A DNA stretch of 12,926 nt from positions 1-12,926 of the forward strand of contig JBDTMC010000203.1 of assembly GCA_039934475.1 (NCBI GenBank), written 5' to 3'. This document shows, piece by piece, positions 7,716-12,926 of this stretch. The translations under genes and the position numbers were made by a program. This stretch comes from JBDTMC01 sp039934475. Its GTDB lineage: Bacteria > Acidobacteriota > Terriglobia > Bryobacterales > Bryobacteraceae. The notes under the pieces are model-generated. The model did not search any database and was not told the origin of the DNA. It saw nothing but the letters and a program-made list of their open reading frames with translations. Within the stretch, counting starts at the first letter, position 1. Each line of letters begins with the position of its first letter.

Positions 7716-8348
7716 TCACTGCCCGGCTGAAAGTTCTTTGAACTTTGTCAGCAAATGGCGCGTGGGCACAAGAACGGTTCCCGCGGGCGTCTGAGCCGTA
7801 ATTCCCACTAGGGTCTGATTCTGGTACACCGGAAGTCCGGGGCCCAAAGTCATCGCCGGCTCCAGTTCCAGGTACGGACTGCCGGTCTTTTCCTTGAGGC
7901 TTCCGGTCCAAGTCCCCGATCCGCTGGCGGCGCGCGCGGATTGACCCACCTCGGCATTGCCCAGTGCCGGCAACTGCGCGCCGGAGAACGGCGTGTCGGC
8001 CCGCAGTAACGAGAAATTCACGCCCTCTTCGAAGCGTTCCGTCCGTACCCTCTGCGCCTCGCGTTTCGAGTGGTCGGACATGTTGATGACGACCCTCTCC
8101 GGTACCGCCGCATCGGTCAAGGCAAGATTTGGAGAAACAACCACGGCGAACCCAAGCAGCGTCCCGTCGGCGGAAGCCACCTGGTTATCCCCCTGTCCCG
8201 AACCGCCGCCAGTTAGATACAACGCCACCGGACCACCGATGGCGGCCACCAACAGCAGCGCCAGCCACAACCCGAGGTTCCGGGTTTGCCTGTTCAGTTC
8301 CCCGTTCGAGGCCTCTTGCGCCGCGGGTAGACTATAGGTCTTCAACAT
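7716..8348 (-). CDS. Membrane-anchored trypsin-fold pseudoprotease
   Basis: This 210-residue protein has a cytoplasmic N-terminus of about 24 residues, one membrane helix at 25-46 and an exported domain. The domain follows the order of S1/DegP-type proteases: GTLLGFAVVVSPNLALTDAAV (62-82) corresponds to the strand pair around the catalytic His; FSLLRAD (112-118) to the Asp strand; LPALGNAEVGQSARAAS to the usual loop; and LGPGLPVYQNQTLVGI (168-183) to the GNSGGP-V-GI oxyanion/Ser segment. All three catalytic positions are changed: TDAAV for TAAHV, NFSLL for DLALL, and LGPGLPV for GNSGGPV. It should therefore bind rather than cleave. ATG 8348 lies 13 bases after the tubulin-like stop, with GAGG upstream. 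A sensor or scaffold role outside the cytoplasmic membrane is inferred. Confidence 0.88.
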   Translation of the reverse strand: MLKTYSLPAAQEASNGELNRQTRNLGLWLALLLVAAIGGPVALYLTGGGSGQGDNQVASADGTLLGFAVVVSPNLALTDAAVPERVVINMSDHSKREAQRVRTERFEEGVNFSLLRADTPFSGAQLPALGNAEVGQSARAASGSGTWTGSLKEKTGSPYLELEPAMTLGPGLPVYQNQTLVGITAQTPAGTVLVPTRHLLTKFKELSAGQ

Positions 8349-8361
8349 GTTGATCGCCTCG

Positions 8362-10755
8362 TTATTGCCCGACAGCCTTGTCGTCCTTCTTCATGTAACC
8401 CAATGGGTCCAGGTAGTCCGACCGGTGCTCCATCCGCTGGTTATAAGTCTTCCTGAAGGCCTCCGCGCTGTCCAGCCGGTCCGGTTCAAAATCGGCCCCT
8501 TCCTGATAGAAGATCACCATGTGATCGAACATCGGTAGGGACTTTGTCTCCATCTCCTGCAATCCCGGAATCTGAACCTGCTGAATGGTGCTGACCAGGT
8601 TCGCCGCGGTAAGATCGTCCTTGGCGATGATGTAGGACGGAACGGCGGTGTGGGACTTCTGTAGCGTCGGGTGCGTAGCCAGACTCATATCCAGCGTCTG
8701 GCGTAAGTAGATAGTGGCCAATTCCACCTGGTTCTGTTCCCGCAGTTGCTCGGCGATGTTAACATATCCCTTCTTCACAAGGGACTGCAGCAGACTCGGC
8801 TGCATCTCGTTCTTTAAGTGCAGGAAGATCCGATTGGAGCGGTTCGCGTCGCTGCCTTTGTAAGTGTCGAAGATCGCCAGAAAGGGCAGATCCATGGCTC
8901 CCTTTTGCTCGCCCGCCAGGCGTTCCACTTCCTCGTCGAAGCCGAGCGTACGGGATCGCGAAACCCTGAGAACCGGCCCGGTCCGGTCCTCTCGCAACCG
9001 GCTCACGATCAGCCGGCTGCGGTCCGCCGCCAGGGATTGAACTTCCTCCATCGTCCGCCGCAATTTTTGCACCGAGTCCATCAGGTCTTCGGCGATCCAC
9101 TTCGCCATCGCCTCCAAAGGCTCGGTCAACACGTGCATCGCAAGGCGCGTTTGCACTTCGGCCAGCCCGTCCTGGATCACCTGCCGGCGCGCACTCAGCG
9201 CCCTTGTCGTCAGGAAACGGCGCTCCTCAAGCAAGGACTCGATGGCCGGTTTCACCGCGGCCGCCCACGCCGGCGAGTTCTTCCGCGAAGGAATGCCCAT
9301 CGCGGCCCAGTAACGCAACGTCCGGTCCAGTTCGCCCTTCACCCCCTCAAGGAAGAGTTCCATGCAGCGAAGGTTCCGTGTGCTGTTGGCGCGGTCTTTC
9401 AGGCCCGCGGCCACGTCCGAGCGAATCTGGTCCGTCAACGTCGGAACCGTCTGGGCCACCTTACTGAACACCGTGCCGTGGGCCGCCTCCGTGAATTCGA
9501 ATCTCAGCTTCTTGGCGGGGTTGTCCATGCCTTCGAGGAGGTCTTTTACCAGATCGTCCATCTCCACCGACGGTGCGCCACCCATCCACGCCCGTTCGAA
9601 CTTCTGATTCCAGAGGTCGCGACCTTTGATCCTCTCGTTATCCTCCAGAATGCTGGATCCGCTGGTGCCCGCGCCCTCGTACCGCTTCACGTCCAGCCAG
9701 TTGCCGCAGATCGTATCCGCAACCACGCGGCAGGCTGCCGCTTCTGAAATTTCATACTTTGGATAGCTGATGCCCCGCAGATTGAAATTCAGGAACGTCC
9801 GGTGTTTCTCCGCCCCGGTGATGTGTTGATTCAGATTCACCAGTCGGCCCGACCGCAGACTGTACAGACCAAGCAGATCCGCCGCCAACATGTTGCCCAC
9901 CATCGTCAGAAGCGGCGATTCCGCCGAGGACTTGTACTGAAGGCGCATTTGCGCCGACTGGTTCAAACTGGAGACGAGGTAGATGCGGTCATACGGCTTC
10001 GCCGTTCCTCGCGAGTACGGCATCGGGGTTCGCTGCTCGCTGTACCAGACGGCGCGGAAACGGTCCGGGCAGTCGGTGAAATACTCCAGATCCTTCAACG
10101 CCGCCCACGCATTCTGCTTGAATGTATCGGGGCTGTTCGAGTCGGGGACGAAGAAGATCCCTACGCGTTCGGCTTGCTGGTCGATTTGGCGGATCGTGTA
10201 GCCCAGATCGACGCACATCCCCGAGCATGTGCCGCCGGCGAGTGTACCTACGACGTACACGACGGAATGACCCGGATCGAGAACGCCAGGCGGCGCTTCC
10301 AGTCCGCGGCTCCGAAACAACTCCTGCAGCGCCACTGTAGTCGCGTTGCGCTGCACCTGCTCACCGGCTTCGTGAATGCACCGCTGGAGAGCCTTGTGGA
10401 TCTCCGGGAACTTACTGTGATACATCAGGCGCCCGCCTGCCCGGACATTGCCGGCTCCGCGGCCGCCGCCGAGCACGAGATCCTTGGGACACCAGTCGAA
10501 GTCCTTTCCCAGAAAGTGGGTCAGGTTCTTGATGGCGACACCGATATCATTCTCGAAGGCATCCACCATCTGGCTTTGCTTCCCACCAGGGGCGATTTCG
10601 CCGTCGCGCGGCACATTGTCCGTTTCAATCACCAGCAGCCGGAACAAATCGAGCCGCGTGTCCCCGAGAACCTCATAGAAGATCCGCTCAATATTGGAAA
10701 CGACATGCGCGCCGCTGGTTCCGACGCCCACCACGACGGACGGATGGACTTTCAT
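8362..10755 (-). CDS. Tubulin/FtsZ-superfamily GTPase-like protein (Tubulin_2 type)
   Basis: This 797-residue, probably cytoplasmic protein is the signature gene of the operon. The N-terminal third carries the tubulin nucleotide-binding loops: VVVGVGTSGAHVV (7-19, loop T1), VIETDN (42-47, T2), LGGGRGAGNVRAGGRL (95-110, T3) and LAGGTCSGMCVDLGY (172-186), the T4 tubulin signature in which the usual GGTGSG has Cys for Gly. FKQNAWAALKDLEYF (212-226) fits the H6/H7 region seen in Tubulin_2 relatives. The remaining ~570 residues are a large, mostly helical extension absent from FtsZ (typically about 400 residues in all), so this is not the division FtsZ. Assembly and GTP hydrolysis are plausible, but the T7 catalytic loop was not located. 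The ATG overlaps the upstream stop as ATGA, with AGGAG seven bases before it. Confidence 0.93.
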   Translation of the reverse strand: MKVHPSVVVGVGTSGAHVVSNIERIFYEVLGDTRLDLFRLLVIETDNVPRDGEIAPGGKQSQMVDAFENDIGVAIKNLTHFLGKDFDWCPKDLVLGGGRGAGNVRAGGRLMYHSKFPEIHKALQRCIHEAGEQVQRNATTVALQELFRSRGLEAPPGVLDPGHSVVYVVGTLAGGTCSGMCVDLGYTIRQIDQQAERVGIFFVPDSNSPDTFKQNAWAALKDLEYFTDCPDRFRAVWYSEQRTPMPYSRGTAKPYDRIYLVSSLNQSAQMRLQYKSSAESPLLTMVGNMLAADLLGLYSLRSGRLVNLNQHITGAEKHRTFLNFNLRGISYPKYEISEAAACRVVADTICGNWLDVKRYEGAGTSGSSILEDNERIKGRDLWNQKFERAWMGGAPSVEMDDLVKDLLEGMDNPAKKLRFEFTEAAHGTVFSKVAQTVPTLTDQIRSDVAAGLKDRANSTRNLRCMELFLEGVKGELDRTLRYWAAMGIPSRKNSPAWAAAVKPAIESLLEERRFLTTRALSARRQVIQDGLAEVQTRLAMHVLTEPLEAMAKWIAEDLMDSVQKLRRTMEEVQSLAADRSRLIVSRLREDRTGPVLRVSRSRTLGFDEEVERLAGEQKGAMDLPFLAIFDTYKGSDANRSNRIFLHLKNEMQPSLLQSLVKKGYVNIAEQLREQNQVELATIYLRQTLDMSLATHPTLQKSHTAVPSYIIAKDDLTAANLVSTIQQVQIPGLQEMETKSLPMFDHMVIFYQEGADFEPDRLDSAEAFRKTYNQRMEHRSDYLDPLGYMKKDDKAVGQ

Positions 10756-11168
10756 CGCCGCGCTCCTTCTTGTTCTGCCTGCCGCAATAGCCGCCGCGAG
10801 CCGCCCAGTTCGCCTCTCACGCTATTCCACAGCACAAATGCGAAGACCAACCCGATAATCGTGAGCGTGGCCATGGGCGTTACCGCGCTCCAGCCCGGAA
10901 CCCGGTCAAATACCAGTAGGATCACGACATCAAGCACCACCGCTGCGCCCGCCCAGAAAACCGCCCAGGAGAACGCCAGACGGATCGCGACGGACGCCCC
11001 GTATCGTTCGCGGGAGGCGGGAAAGAGCAGCCACATCAAAACGGCCACCATCCACAGCAATAGAAACGCCGGCAGGACAAGCCATAACAAGGCGGCGAGA
11101 TACTCCGGAAAACTGTTGATCGCCTGCGGCTTGGTTACGTATTCGGTCAATCGCCCAATCGGGTTCAA
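10752..11168 (-). CDS. Small three-helix integral membrane protein of the operon
   Basis: This 138-residue protein has membrane helices at about 23-49 (LAALLWLVLPAFLLLWMVAV), 61-87 (AFSWAVFWAGAAVVLDVVIL) and 96-116 (LTIIGLVFAFVLW), joined by short loops and followed by a basic C-terminus (RRLLRQAEQEGARR) likely in the cytoplasm. I recognise no family. The start is TTG at 11168, directly after the TAG stop of the vWA gene and supported by AGGAGG five bases upstream. Its place between the secreted vWA protein and the cytoplasmic tubulin-like protein suggests a membrane link between the two, which is inference only. Confidence 0.87.
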   Translation of the reverse strand: MNPIGRLTEYVTKPQAINSFPEYLAALLWLVLPAFLLLWMVAVLMWLLFPASRERYGASVAIRLAFSWAVFWAGAAVVLDVVILLVFDRVPGWSAVTPMATLTIIGLVFAFVLWNSVRGELGGSRRLLRQAEQEGARR

Positions 11169-12230
11169 CTAGTCCTCCTCATCCTGCTTACGCCCGCCCG
11201 CTTTGGCCGCCGAACGTTGACTCGCTTGCCGCGAAAGCCACCAGAAGGCCGTTCCAGCTGCTCCCACACCGAGCAGCCCCCAAAGGACGGCGAGGGAATT
11301 GCCTTCCACCTTAAGCGGATACGGAGGAGAGATAGCCTGCGTGCCATCCTCGAAATCTCCGGTCACTACGACGCGGTAGTCGCCGGGGTCGGGCGTCGCG
11401 ACGGCCACCGACGGGACCGCCAATCCGCCCTGGTCCCGCACGGTGCGGCCGTCCTTCACGTTGCGCAGGGTCAATCGGAACGCCCTGATGGCGCCCGGGG
11501 GAGTCACCCGCCAGCGAAACTGCGTGCGCGCGGGCGAGCCCTCTATGGAACGCGCTTCCAGGATCTGGATCTGGTGGACCGAAACCGGCGGCGGAGGCGG
11601 CGCATCAGGCCGCGGCTTGGTGCTCGGAATTGCAACCTCAATCAGCTTCACCGAGACCCGGTTGCCACCCGTCCAGTTGAATATCAACGGTGTCTCGATC
11701 TTTGCCTGCGATTCGAACTCGTTGACATACTGCTGCTGTTGCTGTGTGAGGTCCGCATCCACAAGGAAGTCGGAAATCACGATGAGGCGCGCCATTGGCC
11801 CACCCATGATCCGCGCGGCGACGGCCGCCGCCAGTGGCTTGTTTGTACGGCTCTCTTTGTATTGCTCGAGCCGGTAGGGAAACAATCCCCGTAGTTCCGA
11901 AACCGAGCCAGCCCGCTGCGCTGGGGTGAAGAACGGAAATGCATCGGTCTGCACCGAGCCGAACCGCAGCAGGTAGATACACTCGCCCGCTCCCAGTCTG
12001 AACCGCAATGCCGCCTCACGATCGCCTGTGGAGGAGAATCGGACGTCCGCCAACGAGTCGCCGGCAAGCACCCGTTCCAGCAAGGTAACGGTGTCGACCT
12101 GCCATGCGCCATAGCGTCCCATAGTTCCGGAAACGTCCACGACCACCGAGACATCGGCCGCCCGAGCGACCGGCGTTGTCAGGGCCAAAACGATGACACC
12201 GAACAAGGTGAAAGACCCGCGCATGCTCAC
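11169..12230 (-). CDS. Secreted, membrane-anchored von Willebrand factor A-domain protein
   Basis: First gene of the operon, 353 residues. Residues 1-24 form a signal peptide (FTLFGVIVLALTTPVARA, cleavage likely at ARA-AD). The vWA domain (about 26-185) opens with VSVVVDVSGTMG, giving MIDAS residues Asp32, Ser34 and Thr36. Thr129 (RTNKPLAAA) and Asp154 (RLIVISDF) complete the metal site, so it is probably a functional ligand-binding domain. A Pro-rich linker (206-215, five consecutive Pro at 211-215) leads to an Ig-like beta domain (about 216-306, ending DYRVVVTGDFEDGTQ...PPYPLKV). One membrane helix (313-332) and a charged tail (DEED) finish the protein, so most of it faces the periplasm. 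The GTG at 12230 is best spaced from GAGAG; the ATG two codons later is the alternative. Confidence 0.92.
   Translation of the reverse strand: MSMRGSFTLFGVIVLALTTPVARAADVSVVVDVSGTMGRYGAWQVDTVTLLERVLAGDSLADVRFSSTGDREAALRFRLGAGECIYLLRFGSVQTDAFPFFTPAQRAGSVSELRGLFPYRLEQYKESRTNKPLAAAVAARIMGGPMARLIVISDFLVDADLTQQQQQYVNEFESQAKIETPLIFNWTGGNRVSVKLIEVAIPSTKPRPDAPPPPPVSVHQIQILEARSIEGSPARTQFRWRVTPPGAIRAFRLTLRNVKDGRTVRDQGGLAVPSVAVATPDPGDYRVVVTGDFEDGTQAISPPYPLKVEGNSLAVLWGLLGVGAAGTAFWWLSRQASQRSAAKAGGRKQDEED
11174..11179 (-). promoter_or_regulatory. AGGAGG ribosome binding site deciding a TTG start
   Basis: A perfect AGGAGG on the minus strand lies five bases before TTG at 11168, within the last codons of the vWA gene. 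It supports TTG as the true start of the small membrane protein and coupling of the two genes. Confidence 0.65.
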
Positions 12231-12252
12231 AGCTATTCTCTCTAGGTGAACT

Positions 12253-12282
12253 AATATACCTGATCAAGCGAGTCAAAGCCAA
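12253..12282 (-). promoter_or_regulatory. Candidate sigma70-type promoter of the eight-gene operon
   Basis: On the minus strand TTGGCT (12277-12282) and TATATT (12253-12258) are separated by 18 bases. They match four of six and five of six consensus positions. Transcription would start near 12246, giving a leader of only about 16 bases before the GTG start. The local AT-rich patch in GC-rich DNA supports it. A second -35-like TTGACT inside the spacer has poor spacing. Confidence 0.45.
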
Positions 12283-12292
12283 CAGAGTTACC

Positions 12293-12338
12293 AGATGATC
12301 CTGGAAATGGGACTTGATTCCAATACGAGATGATCCTG
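12293..12338. repeat. Two 11-bp direct repeats just upstream of the operon promoter
   Basis: AGATGATCCTG occurs at 12293-12303 and again at 12328-12338, 35 bases apart start to start. The nearer copy begins about 10 bases upstream of the predicted -35 box. Two copies in this position suggest binding sites for a transcription activator or repressor. Which protein binds is unknown, and no regulator gene is present in the window. Confidence 0.4.
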
Positions 12339-12926
12339 AAGATCAATGAAGTTCTGAATTGACCAAGGTGCGCCAGAGAGGCAGACGGCGGTCCCGTGCC
12401 GCTCTAGAACGAGGAAGTTAGGCGTCGCCGGACGTGGCAGGAGGCCATCATGTTAAAGGACAAGCAGAGCAGTGGCTGAGTTTCGCGAGGCGGTCAATGC
12501 AGCGAAGCTTGCGGCAACCGGTCATCGCGAGCTTTTCAGGTAACCGAGCACGCGATCCGGGAGTGGTGAAGGGACATAGACGCCTTCGTCAATGATTTGC
12601 CCGGCTTCCGCGCCTCTCGGGGTGGAAGTCAGGGTTGTAGCTGACGAAGCGCTCTCGGTGGTGGGTTCGCCCTTACGCGGACCGAGGGCCACCGTGGGGC
12701 GTCACTGAATATCGACATTAGGCTTTCCCTATTGCCTTGAATGTTTGCCCTGCGCGAAGATAGCGTTGGGGTCGGAGGGGGCTCTTACCGGCACAAAGAA
12801 TGGCACAACTGAGACGGTCCCGTGCTCATCGGCGAACACGGTCCCCAAGGCGGTCTCCGCACAGCAACACTTGCGGCTTGCGCACTCTTTCAGAGGCGTC
12901 GCTTGACGCCGGGCCGCGCCAGGATC
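12339..12926. other. Stretch without a convincing gene upstream of the operon, with possible decayed coding pieces
   Basis: No full-length gene is visible on either strand. On the plus strand a frame around 12465-12540 reads AEFREAVNAAKLAATGHRELF and then stops; a neighbouring frame continues as VTEHAIREW, as if a helical, DNA-binding-like protein had been frameshifted. On the minus strand a frame open from the right edge (12926) ends at TAG 12729-12731 after about 65 codons, with GTVFADEHGTVSVVPFFVPV in it. It may be the tail of a gene outside the window. A 56-codon minus frame at 12522-12692 has no ribosome binding site. None is recognised. Confidence 0.4.

Noticed and set aside
8362..10755. 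The cell-division protein FtsZ
   Set aside because: It is twice the length of FtsZ, has a divergent T4 loop, and lacks any neighbouring division genes such as ftsA or ftsQ.
11720..11750. CAG/CTG-type trinucleotide repeat
   Set aside because: It only encodes a run of five Gln in the vWA protein (LTQQQQQYV), with mixed codons, and is too short to be notable.
12522..12692. A 56-codon minus-strand gene starting at GTG 12692
   Set aside because: There is no ribosome binding site, the composition is low-complexity, and no recognisable motif is present.
1..12926. CRISPR array, tRNA or rRNA gene, insertion-sequence ends
   Set aside because: Reading both strands by eye I saw no regularly spaced repeats, no tRNA-like cloverleaf, no rRNA segment and no paired terminal inverted repeats flanking a transposase.

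Overview
The window looks like a GC-rich bacterial chromosome, probably an Acidobacteriota (Bryobacter/Solibacter-like) relative. The lineage is inferred from the large TonB-dependent-receptor-like protein with an N-terminal carboxypeptidase-regulatory-like domain, a type expanded in that group, and from the frequent GTG/TTG starts. No rRNA or tRNA gene was seen to confirm it. All convincing genes lie on the minus strand, so the biological order runs from high to low coordinates.

Right flank (about 12283-12926): no convincing intact gene, only short or decayed open frames. At its left end lies a candidate sigma70-type promoter (12253-12282), preceded by two 11-bp direct repeats. The core (12230 down to 3321) is one tightly packed eight-gene operon. 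In order it encodes: (1) a secreted, membrane-anchored von Willebrand A protein with a complete MIDAS; (2) a three-helix membrane protein; (3) a 797-residue tubulin/FtsZ-superfamily protein of the Tubulin_2 type; (4) a membrane-anchored trypsin-fold protein lacking its catalytic residues; (5) an unrecognised 437-residue protein whose first half follows the strand/helix order of the tubulin domain without the nucleotide loops; (6) a MotA/TolQ/ZorA-like protein with a long helical tail; (7) a MotB/ZorB-like OmpA-domain protein with an aspartate in its single membrane helix; and (8) a soluble coiled-coil protein. Genes overlap or are separated by at most 13 bases, so they should be co-transcribed and translationally coupled.

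The likely reading is a cell-envelope machine. A proton-driven ZorAB/MotAB-like stator would be anchored to peptidoglycan and carry a cytoplasmic tail. It would be linked to a tubulin-like GTPase (and perhaps a nucleotide-free tubulin relative) inside the cell, and to a vWA protein and a pseudoprotease outside the cytoplasmic membrane. From memory, Makarova and Koonin (2010) predicted a membrane-remodelling system combining a novel FtsZ-like family with vWA, OmpA-family and GTPase proteins. This locus fits that theme but adds a motor pair, a pseudoprotease and possibly a pseudo-tubulin, and shows no P-loop GTPase. Its function (membrane remodelling, envelope stress or defence) cannot be decided from sequence.

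Left part: a non-coding or decayed stretch (about 2791-3320) with one short plus-strand frame behind a strong Shine-Dalgarno sequence. Next come the C-terminal remnant of an enolase-superfamily dehydratase/racemase (2394-2790) and an intact TonB-dependent-receptor-like outer-membrane protein (50-2383). The receptor is not evidently part of the operon.
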